This document shows positions 1 through 10,787 of a stretch of DNA of 64,000 nucleotides, in pieces; position 1 is the stretch's first letter; every line of letters begins with the position of its first letter. The stretch is from Branchiostoma lanceolatum (taxonomy: Eukaryota; Chordata; Leptocardii; Amphioxiformes; Branchiostomatidae), in NCBI RefSeq assembly GCF_035083965.1, contig NC_089740.1, positions 14,234,552 through 14,298,551 on the forward strand, read 5' to 3'. The notes below the pieces were generated by a model. It saw nothing but the letters and a program-made list of their open reading frames with translations. It was not told the DNA's origin and made no database searches. A program made the position numbers and the translations under genes.

Positions 1-3000
1 AGGCACTTCCTAGACCATCGCCCTTGACTGTCGATCAGGAGCCTCTGACGCGCCTTGCTCCCCGCGTAGAAGGAGATCTTGCCAGGTGCCCTGGAGGAGG
101 GGTACTCGCTGGTGATGATCCCGGCCGGGTTCCCCCGCACCACCGTGCGGAGCAGTTCCCTCCGGTTCCCCACGCTCGGCTCGGGCAGACACACGGGGAC
201 GTCAACAATCCTCTTCAAGTACTCGTATCTACAACAGAAGCAGTCATGGTTACAAACTATTGTTATCAACTTATGGTCCAGCAAGGGATCAGAACATAAT
301 CGAAAAGACGTGAAAGAACAAGCATTACAGCAAAGTGGAAAGGGTTCGGGTATTCAAAACTTCCCGTGCAAATGTCTTTTGTCATTGTCACTGAACAATA
401 CAGACGCATACGTCGACGAAAATGGAACTTTAGGTCAAAAGATACAGAATACAAAAGTTACTCAAGCAACGGGATACATTTTGTAACGGTCAGATGTTTC
501 AGTTTGCATAGTTACTGTTAGTTGATACTTTTATACAAAACATACCCGCTTGAATTGTTGATCATGATGTCCGTGAGGCGGCTCTCCAGGCAGTTCACCA
601 CGATCTTCGGGTCCATGGCGACGATGGAGACGAAGTTCGCCCCCTTGTCCGACAGCAGGATGTTCATGGCCTCTAGAACACCCACCACGCGGTCGCCAGG
701 GCAACAGTCCAGGTCGTCCACCACGATGATGACTCGGTATTGGACCCCGGTCACGTGTTCCAAGAACCGCAGGAGTGACGTCACTGTCTGGACCTCCGCC
801 TTGACCTCTGACATGAAGCCCAGCTGATCGGCGAAGTCCGGTTTCTTCATCTGACTCTGCAGGGCGTCCTTCTGAGACTTGACCAGATTCTTGGCGACGT
901 TGAAGAAGTTCTTGATATTGACGACGACGCCCAGTCCCATGACCTGCGATACCGTAGCGATGAGTGCGGTAATCTGCTGCGTTCCGTCCACCAAGACGAA
1001 GATGCCGACGAGCGAAGAAAGAATGACTACTAGTACCGCAGCCAGAAGAAACTTGAACCAGGCACATTGAAGAAGGGACTTCTTCCCACCACCCCAACCC
1101 TCGACTTGGCCCTGGAATGAAAGGATAGAACTTATGAAAATCAGAACAGACAGAAAGCTACAGCAGCCTGGAAGTTTCGGTGACCGTTTGTCACCTTACT
1201 CAAGGCAATGGTAAATTATTCTACCTCACACTGCAGCTAGGTGTCGCTGCTGCAATGTTAAGAATGCGATCCTAGATGTGACTGAATCAATATCCACCCT
1301 CATCAGAATTCATGGCTGAATGGATTGTCAGATCAATACTGCCTCCTTAATCCATAGAGTGCATCTTGATCTACTGTCATCTCTTTCTATCACCTTGGCC
1401 CCGTCCCAGTCTTATACACCGTTGTTTCTTGCAAATCAGGCCACAATTGGTGATTTTAACACACTTCACCAAAAGTTGTATAACATAGACAAGAATTTAA
1501 CAGCGGTGTTCCCAAAAGACAGTGCTAGTATCTTGGTATGCAGCAATCTATAAATGGAGACATCGGTGACGAGGTCCACGTAACGTCTACACATCTACAC
1601 AAGCTGCTGACGAGTACACAAAAACCCGTGACGTGTACGCACCTTGATGACTATCAGCCATCCTGTAACTATCTAGGCGGCTGATAGTTACAGGATAGCT
1701 GATAGTTACGGGGTGGCTGCAAAAAGTGTATTATTTAGCCCCCCAAAAAAGCCGCTTCAGAGCCTGCAACGGAGGCTAGCCTGGGTGTACCTTTTTCGGA
1801 AAGAAGAAGTGGATTCAGCTCTTCGGAAAGCTTACATTATAAGTCTAAAAGCTGCTGTTTCGAATCTAGACCAAGTTCATGTATAGTAACAGGCTTGAGT
1901 TGTGTTGAAATTGTTAAAAATCAGTCAAAAAGTCAAGAATTGTGACTTGCGATTGGTCGAAATTCGTCAAAATCATGGGGCATTTAGATCCTCCTATTTT
2001 GTCCTATATGTACCATGTACTATGCATCTCGACGAAAATACAGTACTAGTATGTTAGCGTATGCTGTTGTCGTACACCTTACCTCGTAACGTTCAGCTTG
2101 CGGTGTCTCCGACATGACTGGCGGCTCCACCCAGTCCAGGTAAACACCCACCTGAAAAAAGTTTTACATACATGATTAGCATCAAACGGAATCTAAAAAA
2201 AACACCTACTATTATTCCCCTGCCACATTTGACGTTTTATCTTTAGTTAAAGTAATTCTCAAATCCTTTTTTTAGTATTACATGAGACAGAGACCTGTTC
2301 AATTAATAGTAGAGTACTCCAAGTACCATTTAAAACAAATAAGGCCCATTGTCTCTTCTTTCAACTTTATGTAAAAAATGTCTAATTCCCCTCCTTTTTA
2401 TCAGCTTACTTGTCTCCAACTGAAATTGCGAGTGGATGGAATCAAAATGAAATCCCACCATCCAGTACATGGGGTTGGCTTTCTGGAGAAGCGGGATCCT
2501 CTTGGAGCACCATTTGCGGATGTTCCGTCCGAACGCGTGGATCAAAGTAGCCGGCAACGCCACAAAAGCCAGGACGGTAAAGATCAAAAGCGCCTTCCAT
2601 GCGGCCTGGGCGTGAACTGCACAGACGATCGTTGCTATTAGCAACAAGAGGAAGGCGACAAGCAGGTTGCAGAAGGGGACGATGGGGAACTCCGTTTTCT
2701 GGTTTTGTTTCTTTTTCCGCTTCAAGTTCTGTTTCAGCCCGTCGACTTCACCCTTGATGTACTCCTTATGGGCTTCCCTCTTCTTCTCAATCACTCCGTT
2801 CACTTCGTCTGAAAGATACGGGAAGAAGTTAGTCTCTGAAAAATGCTAGCCTAGGCCTATCAGTTTAGCACCACTAACAATCTAACATGTCAATGTCTTG
2901 CCTATGTCGCTCAAGGTGTCTTATATTTTTCCCTTGTCGACGGTTCTTTCTCAGACTTTGTAGTTTTTTGGGGATACTTACTGTACTTTAAGACTTCTAA

Positions 3001-4604
3001 ATATGCAGGTAACCATCACTACCAAGTTTGTGGAATATTTGATTGCCTGGTGCTGTCTAAATATGAAAAAAAAACTCAAAATCAGTAATGCCTTGCTTAT
3101 ACTAGTCAGTGGCTATTTGTGACCATTGCCTAGTGGAAGAGCTGCTAGACGAATGATTTAGTTAATTATAATCTGCAGTAGTGGTTATATTGAGAAAATT
3201 ACCAAAAGAATACAAGGCAATCAGAGATGACGAACGTCGCAAACTCAGTCAGGTGACTACGAACATTCTATTCCCGCGTTGCCATAGTGATGCTAGAACC
3301 TCTCACCTTTGACCTGTCCGAGGAGGTGCGTCTTGCCCATGCCGAAGTCGCCGTACACTCCCACCGTCAGCGGCATCTCGGTTCGCTCGTCCGTCACGAT
3401 CTCGGCGATGCTTCGGGCGTAGATGTCGTAACCTAGCGGGTCTCCATCGCCGCCACTACTGCTGGTACCGTTTCTTGAGGGTGAAGATTTCTTCTCTTTG
3501 CGTTCTGGTAAATCATCTAGAAATAGGTGTAAGGGAGAATATCTTTATAGAATCTGAGAGTAGGACCAACTTGTGCTACAAGCTGTACAAGTGTGCTGCC
3601 CTTTCCTTCGCCCACCTTAGTATAGCTACCACTTCTACCACACGTTGTAAAAGAGTGCATACCTTTCCTTCTTCGACTCAGCATGCATGTAGCTACAGCT
3701 TCTACCACACGCCGTACAAGAGCGCTGTCTTTTCTTTCGCCCGTCTCAGTGGTACACGTGGTACAAGTGGTAGAAGCGGTAGCAATACTGAGATGTCTTA
3801 CATAGAAACTATGCATAAAACATGTCGTGGTAGTTTTAAAGACGACATGGAAGAATATAGCATACTTTTTAGCTCACCTTCTAGTATCACCGGAACTACG
3901 CCAGAACTGTTGATGTGGCTTATGTCTCCATTTCCGGTCGGTTCTGCATCGACTCGTTCCCCGGGTCTTCCGGTTCCCGCCTGCTCGTGCACAGCTGCCA
4001 ACTGCGTCGCTCCGCAAACCGAACTCGCGCTCTTCTTCCTAGTCTCCTCTTCTTTCACAGCGGCTGTGTTGTGTGCCGTGGAAAGGGGATCGTTCATTTC
4101 TACCGTGCGATGGGGTTGCTGGGATGGACTTTCTGTTTCCTTCTCGTCGAGAACGAAAACCGAACTCGCGCTCTTCTTCCAACTTTCCTCTTCTTTCACG
4201 GCGGTTGTGTCGCGTGCCGTTGAAAGGGGGTCGTCCATTTCTACCGCGCAGTGGGTCTGTGGGTATGAACTTTCTGCCTCATTCTTGTCGAGATAGATCA
4301 AAGACTGTGCAGACGACCAGCTTTCGAGTGAGCCGTAGACTGCTGCAGCGCCATTCTGGAAGTTAAAGTCTTTTTGCTTCGAAACCTCGATCTTGTCTTC
4401 AAACTCTGAAGACGTCTCATGTTCGCTAAGATTACTTAATAAAGAGAAATTCGACCCTCGTTCCAATTCTGTCCTGGTGATATTTGCCGTCCTCGTTCCC
4501 AGCTCCTCTTCAGTGCTGCTCGGGTTGTTGTCTGCATGAAGTTTCTTGTAGCGGACATCCGGTATTTTCCACGGACCCGACAGTCGTTTCGTCGATTCAT
4601 CCAT
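1..4604 (-). CDS. KAP-family P-loop NTPase (NKPD1-like), 3' end outside window
   Basis: Exons (minus, 5' to 3'): 4604-3878, 3516-3307, 2808-2459, 2151-2083, 1111-546, 228-1 (continues). The phases agree across every junction. Exon 1 (242 aa) is a low-complexity Ser/Glu/Lys-rich cytosolic N-terminus. Exon 2 carries Walker A (GDFGMGKT, about residues 298-305). Exon 3 has two hydrophobic helices and exon 5 one or two more. Walker B follows as VIIVVDDLD (about 579-587), and the last exon has the KAP tail (YLKRIVDVPVCLPEP). Walker A, then membrane helices, then Walker B is the KAP architecture. KAP proteins are predicted membrane-associated ATPases of poorly known role. The exon-3 donor is uncertain: GTGGGA at 2458 keeps phase, while the stronger GTAAGC at 2409 would shift frame into exon 4. 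The start is the first in-frame ATG; a 5' UTR acceptor may lie just upstream. Confidence 0.88.
1620..1800. repeat. Dispersed repeat shared with 57008-57115
   Basis: The blocks CTGATAGTTAC, GTATTATTTAGCC and GAGCCTGCAACGGAGGCTA recur in opposite orientation at 57008-57115, inside the mucin gene. The first block is itself repeated and partly inverted. It is probably a MITE or SINE fragment in a KAP-gene intron. Confidence 0.6.
3577..3795. repeat. Intronic tandem repeat, about 70 bp x 3
   Basis: Three diverged copies of a unit with GTACAAG, CTTTCCTTCGCCC and CTTCTACCACAC blocks lie in intron 1 of the KAP gene. Open frames here on both strands result from the repeat, not from coding sequence. 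Confidence 0.6.
4017..4298 (-). repeat. Tandem 47-residue duplication inside exon 1 of the KAP gene
   Basis: Residues 103-149 and 150-196 of the predicted protein are two adjacent copies of one 47-aa unit. Each ends in KKSASSV and contains a DPLSTA core and a TAVKEEE or AAVKEEE segment. At DNA level the copies abut at 4158/4159. The repeat is in frame and in the disordered N-terminal extension, so it changes spacing or charge rather than the NTPase fold. Confidence 0.85.
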
Positions 4605-6203
4605 GTTGCTGCTTGATGCTAAAGCCTAAGGGTCAAATGTAGAAAATAGATTTTTTTTCAAAAGTAATTCATAATTTTGAGCTTGAAAGTGACACGATAA
4701 GAAAACTTTAAACGGGTGTTAAAACGTGCACAAACAAGCAAATAGTCTTTACCGAAAATTCCATAGTTGATGAGGTTCAAGGGTGAATAAGAAATGATAA
4801 CAGCGATCATAATTGTATAGAATGAAGCAAAGGCTATCTAAAAGAAGCGAGAAAAGGTACTATACTCCTATTATTACATAAAAATCGGCTTTGCTACAAA
4901 CAAAAAAAGACAAAGACAACTCGACAAGTCACTACACTATATCTATATTGTCCAAATACCTTTATCCGACTAGCCCACCGTAGTACACAAGAAGAACGCA
5001 TGCAAAAGGAATAAGATTTAGCAAATACTAAAAGCAACGTAATCAATTACATGCAACGACAAAGGGAACTGTACTTAAAGTTGAGTATGTAGCACATAAA
5101 TCGCATCCCACATCTTCACTACGCAAACATCACACTCTAGTACTAGCTAGTATCCTTTTTTTTCAAATATTTAGGAAATACCTTTCTGTAAATGTAGCGA
5201 TGTCTTCTTGTCTTGAAATGTGAAATTTCGGAGGTACTCGAGCTCCGAAAAGCGTGTTCACGTCACAAATGTTGCTCACGAATAAACAACAAGCAGGAAA
5301 TCAGCAGCATTTGGTTGTGACGTCACGAGAAGTTGTCTTTACTTGCTTTGTTATGTTTAATAGACAATTGGTGCACGTCTGGTAGTAAAAGGGGATGTTA
5401 AACTTGTCTGTCGTACTTTCCGTTATACTTTTTACAGCTATGGCTGTTTTATACAAATTATGAAAATTTATCCCTATCGAAAAGAAGAAGTTATCAATTT
5501 TTTTCCTGTCAACAAAAACAGCGAAACAGGTTACTAGTAACAAGCATAAAGAACACAATCAAACTTGGCAATGTGTCCGAATAGAGTGTCACGTGGTATT
5601 TAGAAACTGGTTCAACCGGTTTGTTTGAACTGATTCCGGAAAAATGATAGCAAAGAAACGCATTTGAATTTTTTGTACACATTTTTTTCTCCTTCCAGAT
5701 TACCAGATTTCTTATGGTACATTTCCTTCTATTCTACTGTTCTACCCTTTTCTTACCAATCAACTTAAAGATACGATTCACTCTCTTCGTTTTACAGAAA
5801 TTTGTTGCAGATTTCGTTACCGTTTGTTAAATCATCGTGTCCTGTTCCTAAGTTTCCCCTGCTTGAAGTGAGCTACACCTCTAGCATTTTAAGAACCTAC
5901 CGTACTTATCGATAAGTTTGTCCCGGTGTGAGTGGATCAAACCTTACAGTCTGGTCTATGGCAGCTTACTATTGTACCTACTGTACGAAATGGTTGTGTT
6001 ACGCCTTAGATATTACATTAGTATGTTTGAGGCGTTTTGAGGAATTCTTAACAATAGCATTTGTAGTTAAGTACGGAGATAGATTTTCTCAGTTAGTACC
6101 CTATTGTAAAGCGATGACTTGTGTAAGTTGGTATGACGTCAAGATGACGTCAACAAGACTTATAAGGTGATGCAAAAAGCTATATTCTGATGTACCCCTA
6201 CAG
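4605..6203. other. Head-to-head intergenic region between KAP gene and FN1 gene
   Basis: No coding exon is convincing here. The region must hold the KAP-gene promoter (leftward) and probably the 5' exon(s) and promoter of the plus-strand FN1-module gene. A hydrophobic start at 5714 (MVHFLLFYCSTLF) resembles a signal peptide, but no donor in the required phase is evident, so it is not called. Confidence 0.5.
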
Positions 6204-6594
6204 ATGCCCTCCGATGACCTACCAGCCCGGCTGTACTCCAGTCCAGGTCGGCTGCTGTTACGAGATGCAGTGTGGATCTGGCACCGGTACCGGCACCGGG
6301 ACAGTTAGTAAGTACCACACTAGGCTAACACACACAAATACACAGTCACGCACACACACACACACACAGACAGACCCACACACGCCATGTTTTTGTTTAT
6401 TGTTTAACCAGGGGTTGTTACATACTGCCTATTAATGGCGTTTCTCAATGTGCCCTGTACAATTTCAATGTACCGGACACATACGCGTACACACATTCAT
6501 ACACCCGTACACACACGACGACACGCATACACATACACGTACACGTACTCAAATGCTGTTGCGAGATGCAGTGTGTGTGTTTGTGTGTGTGTGT

Positions 6595-6638
<44 letters not shown>

Positions 6639-8820
6639 CAGCTAAAGAGAGAGCTGCAAATACACACGCAGACACAGACAGACAGAGAGAGAGAGAAAGA
6701 GAGTTCAAGCACAGATGCACACACACACACACACTCTCACACACGCACACAAACACACATGCCTACATACAAACATACACATCGGTAAGAAGCAAGTTTT
6801 CGTTGAGCTAATATTGATAAGTTAGTATTGATAAGTTAATATTGTTAACCAGCCTAAATGCCGGTAGCTGTGGATGTATGCCAGGCTAACGGTGTAACCT
6901 ACCAGATCGGCCAGCAGTGGTACATGCTGTAGTTAATATCGATAAGTTAGTATTGATAAGTTAACATTGTTGACCAGCCCAGACGCCGGTAGCTGTGGAT
7001 GTGTGCCAAGCTAACGGCCAAACCTACCAGATCGGCCAGCAGTGGTACAACATGTTGTAGTTAATATTGAAAAGTTGATATTGATAAGTTAATATTGATA
7101 AGTTAACATTGTTAACCAGCCTAGACGCCGGTAGCCGTGGATGTGTGCCAAGCTAATGGCCAAACCTACCAGATCGGCCAGCAGTGGTACAACATGTTGT
7201 AGTTAATATTGATAAGTTGATATTGATAAGTTAATATTGACAAGTTAACATTGTTAACCAGCCCAGACGCCTGTGGCTGTGGATGTGTGCCAGGCTAACG
7301 GTCAGACCTACCAGATCGGCCAGCAGTGGTACATGCTGTAGTTAATATCGATAAGTTGATATTGATAAGTTGATATTGACAAGTTAACATTGTTAACCAG
7401 CCCAGGCGCCGGTAGCTGTCGATGTGTGCCAGGCTAACGGTCAGACCTACCAGATCGGGCAGCAGTGGTACATGATGAACCAGGGCTACACGCTCATCTG
7501 CACCTGCGAGGGCAACGGCACCGGCTACTACTCCTGCAACCCCTCCAGTAAGTATCGCTGGTGACCGTTTCTGTTGCTTTTTTAAACAAGTTTTTTCTCG
7601 CTCTTTTTATTCCCAGGTCATAGCTTATATAAGAATAAGTAGCCATAGATTGAATATAGAAACAGGTAGATACTTTAATGTAGCTCCCGACCAAAGGTTT
7701 TGCCCATTCTGTCCAAATCGAATTGAAGATGAGTTTCACTTTATTATGGAATGCTCTAAATATGATGCTCTACGCGATGAGTTATTCACCTTTCTCAATT
7801 CAAGTACTTCAGATTTCAAGACACTCGATGCCAAAGATAGATTTGACTATATATCTAAATGCAACAGCTCATACAGTTTTAAAATAGGCAAATATATAAA
7901 AGATTGTTTTGTTATTAGAAAAAATAAGATACTCAAAATTAGCCCAACTTGAATCACGTAAATCATAAAAAGATATTGATTTTCTTGTAGCGAATAGTTT
8001 TATTCCAAACTTATGTCATGTGCTATGTTTACTGTTGCTGCCATACTTTGTACCTGCTACAATAAAGTTCTTCATGATAACATTTAGTAGCTCTTCTTCA
8101 CTACCTTAAGTAAGTACCAGCAATCACAGTGTTACAGAACCTCTCGCTGTCAGGAGCTGATTTGGCCTCCTCCCTAACAGCGTCTAACTCGAGATAACCA
8201 TTCTCTATCCTGGAGTCACCAAAAGGAGCCTAGGGTTTTTTATCACCATGAAAACCAGTTCATCAATACATCCTCATGATTTTTTGTCATTGTGGAAACC
8301 TGTCATTACACCTCCGACGTTAACACCATGATAACAGACAGTTGCTGTATATAGTGTCTTTCTTCTCATTCAAGACCAGTGGAAGAATAGCTCACCCGTG
8401 CTCGAGATCACCTTTTTACAAGGCGTTTTCATGCTGCCAATCAAGACGTTCCTTACCATGGCGTTTTTCTTTCCCCTCCCTCAGACAACCCAGCGAACGA
8501 GCGGTGCGTGTACGAATGAATACCGGGAATCGAACCAGTGACCTTTCACTTTTTTATGACTTGTTTTTCTTTCCCCTCCCCCAGACAACCCAGCGAACGA
8601 GCGCTGCGTGTACGAATGACTGCCGGGAATCGAGACAGTGACCTTTCTCTTTTTATAAGTTGTTTTTCTTTCCCCTCCCCCAGACAACCCAGCGAACGAG
8701 CGGTGCGTGTACGAGGGCCAGTCCTACACCGTGGGCCAGACCTGGCAGATCCAGTACCAGGGATACACCCTCACCTGCACATGCGTGGGGGAGGGCAGCG
8801 GCAGGGTCACCTGCGCATGA
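6204..8820 (+). CDS. Small secreted-type protein with two fibronectin type I modules, 5' end not found
   Basis: Three exons fit in phase: 6204-6307, 7401-7547, 8684-8820 (stop 8818-8820). Exon 1 encodes a Cys-rich segment (CPPMTYQPGC, VGCCYEMQC, then a Gly-Thr run). Exons 2 and 3 each encode one FN1 module: CQANGQTYQIGQQW then LICTCEGNGTG, and CVYEGQSYTVGQTW then LTCTCVGEGSG, each with four cysteines in the C...CxC...C pattern. FN1 modules form small disulphide-linked beta-sandwiches in extracellular proteins. The first exon starts in mid-codon, so an upstream exon, probably with a signal peptide, is missing. A polyadenylation signal lies at 9074. Introns 1 and 2 carry tandem partial copies of the following exon, which could act as decoy exons. 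Function is unknown. Confidence 0.78.
6340..6775. repeat. CA and GA microsatellites
   Basis: (CA)n at about 6351-6370 and 6719-6770 and (GA)n at about 6596-6637 lie in intron 1 of the FN1 gene. Apparent open frames here are simple-repeat artefacts. Confidence 0.9.
6809..7400 (+). repeat. Four truncated copies of FN1 exon 2 with intact acceptor-like sites
   Basis: A 125-142 bp unit repeats: an ATTGATAAGTTAATATT-type AT-rich block, TTGTTAACCAG acceptor, then the first 80-83 bases of exon 2, ending in an in-frame TAG. Exon-like parts are 6853-6932, 6978-7060, 7120-7202 and 7262-7341; the real exon starts at 7401. Copies 1 and 3 have a stop right after the acceptor (CCTAA, CCTAG). Copies 2 and 4 stay open to a terminal WYNML or WYML stop. 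If spliced in, they would truncate the first FN1 module. Confidence 0.85.
7620..8095 (+). mobile_element. 5'-truncated LINE fragment (reverse transcriptase C-terminus and 3' UTR)
   Basis: An open stretch to 7952 encodes a CPFC...HFIMEC tail (FCPFCPNRIEDEFHF, then CSKYDALRDELF), typical of the zinc-binding-like region after the reverse transcriptase of non-LTR elements. It is followed by an A-rich 3' region with ACAATAAAG near 8062. It sits in intron 2 of the FN1 gene in the same orientation. Confidence 0.75.
8472..8683 (+). repeat. Two truncated copies of FN1 exon 3 start (about 100-bp period)
   Basis: The block TTCTTTCCCCTCCCNCAG plus the first 30 or so bases of the last exon occurs at 8485, 8585 and, as the real exon, 8684. 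In the two upstream copies the reading frame stops after CVYE (TACGAATGA). Acceptor and polypyrimidine tract are intact in all three. Confidence 0.85.
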
Positions 8821-9073
8821 GCGAGGGGCAAAGGTCAACACGTCGAGTGGATGACGTCATGAAATAGATTCTGCCTACCCTGTGCAGACTTGCACACTCA
8901 ATTCATAACAGCACTACTTTCTTTCTTCTTACATCCCATTCTTTTCTTCCTTTCATTTTCATTCATTTCTCTCTTGTTTCTTTTCATTTCTCTTGACTGA
9001 ATATTTTCTCACTCCCAACTTCTTTTCTGGTTGGATTCCTTTTTTTGTCTTTTCTCTTTTCTGATCGCTTCAA

Positions 9074-9079
9074 AATAAA
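9074..9079 (+). terminator. Polyadenylation signal of FN1-module gene
   Basis: AATAAA, 254 bases after the stop codon at 8820 and after a pyrimidine-rich 3' UTR. Confidence 0.6.
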
Positions 9080-9110
9080 AGCACAAAGCAATGGTTTATG
9101 AGTAGCGTGA

Positions 9111-9116
9111 TTTATT
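9111..9116 (-). terminator. Candidate distal polyadenylation signal of HypX-like gene
   Basis: Reverse complement AATAAA, only 32 bases beyond the plus-strand signal of the convergent FN1 gene. A nearer candidate on the same strand is at 9487-9492. Which one is used cannot be told from sequence. Confidence 0.4.
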
Positions 9117-9296
9117 GTATTTCATTGTTAATATAACATTGGCATAATTTGAATACACATCTATCTGTGTGGCTACCACACGGAACATATCGAAGCACAG
9201 ATTCAAAATGTGCATGCTCCCTTCTAAAAAAATCGGCCAGAACCGGATTTGTACATTTCTCATTATGTAATATACGATGTCAGATGAACTTTCCAT

Positions 9297-9845
9297 CTAG
9301 TGATACACGAACTTGTGCCTCCTGGTGTGATATTCCTGATCGTGGAAACATTTCCACATGCGCGCCAGCTTGTATCAACCTATATAACCTCCTTGCTTAG
9401 ATGCTAATCAATGGCAAAATTAAAATGCCTTCCCGGCTCCGTCGGGACGGTGGACGATACCGACTTCTGACACAGTTGGAGAACACTTTATTTCTCATTG
9501 CGTAATATACGACCTCAGATGAAGTGTCATTCTAGTGATACACGAAGTTGTGCCTCCTCTTGTGGTACTCCTTATCGTGGAAGCATTTACGCATGCGCGC
9601 CAGCTTCTAGGCTAGTGATACACAAAGTTCTGCCTCCTGGTGTGGTACTACTGATCGTGGAAGCATTTACGCATGCGCGCCAGCTTCTAGGCTGGTGATA
9701 CAAGAATTTGCACCTCCTAGTGTGGTACTCCTGATCGTGGAAGGATTTACGCATGCGCGCCAGCTTCTAGGCTAGTGATACACGAATTTGTGCCTCCTAG
9801 TATGGTACTCCTGATCGTGGAAGCATTTACGCATGCGCGCCAGCT
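9297..9845 (-). repeat. About 78-bp tandem copies of the HypX C-terminal coding segment
   Basis: The unit (plus strand CTAGTGATACACGAATTTG, GTGGTACTCCTGATCGTGG, GCATGCGCGCCAGCTTCTAG) is the antisense of the last 24 or so codons (ARMRKCFHDQEYHTRR to stop). Copies lie at about 9297-9372, 9532-9611, 9612-9690 and 9691-9770; the genuine coding copy ends the gene at 9772-9845. Copies are 80-95% alike by eye, with a few amino-acid changes. All but the genuine one are 3' UTR. Confidence 0.85.
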
Positions 9846-10756
9846 CCGCGTTACGATGCTCCTCCAGGGTGGACCACAGTGACGTCGTCTCCGACTGCTT
9901 CTCTCGGAGAATCTCGCGAGAGTTGGCCTGCAGCCGCTGACACTTCAGCGGGATCTGCGCGTTCAGCTCTTCCGCGTTGTGCCCGATGACGTCATCTATC
10001 ATGCCTTGGAAATATAGAAATGGGAAGGGGTTAAGTATTGGCTTTTTCTTAAGGTTTAACTAATAGTCCATAAGACCCAGAGTGTGACTGACACATGGCC
10101 CAAGATCAACCCATGTCAAAGGAACACCCATACCCAGCTTAATTCTCCCATTCTACATACCCACTCAACACCCATGCCCCATACCAACATATACCACAGT
10201 CCCCAGACCCACCCAGCCTACAGATCCTCCCATGTTCCAGACCCATTCATGCTCGAGACGATTCAAATATGCCCCAGACCCACCCCTGCATTAGACACCA
10301 TTCCGAAGATCCACCCCTGCCCAAAACCCACGCCCCTAAATCACCCATGCCCCATACTAACACATGCAGCCACACCCACCCCTTTTTCAGACAGTCCTCA
10401 CATGGCCTATACCAACCCAGGCCCTATGCGTCTGGTTCATTTCACAGACCCATCCATGCCTGACCCGCGCCCAAGAATCACCCATGACCCCGAGCAGACC
10501 CACCCTTGTCCCGGGCCTCCGTAGCTAGCAGCGGCTGCAGTCCATTGGTCAGTTTCTCTGCTGCGGGGCTTCCAACCCTGCGGGGCAGGGAGTAGGTCCA
10601 GTACTCGGATCCGAAAAGCGCCATCTTGCGGTAGTGCGGGTTCAGCACCACGCCTGCGTGGCTCCAAACCTGGGGAATGCAAACATTACAGATCTTTTCA
10701 GATTTCTTTTCGTGTCTTTTTGATACAAAAACAATTTCCTGAGAGACATGCACTTG

Positions 10757-10787
<31 letters not shown>

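Noticed and set aside
3475..4296. Plus-strand open frame of 273 codons
   Set aside because: It lies antisense to KAP exon 1 and the repeat beside it; the minus strand has the start, splice sites and family motifs.
5714..5830. Signal-peptide exon for the FN1-module gene
   Set aside because: MVHFLLFYCSTLF looks hydrophobic, but no donor in the needed phase follows before the stop, and AT-rich sequence readily gives such peptides.
10084..10524. Pro/His/Thr-rich open frame
   Set aside because: It is the translation of a CCCA-rich tandem repeat in a HypX intron and runs into the antisense of exon 7.
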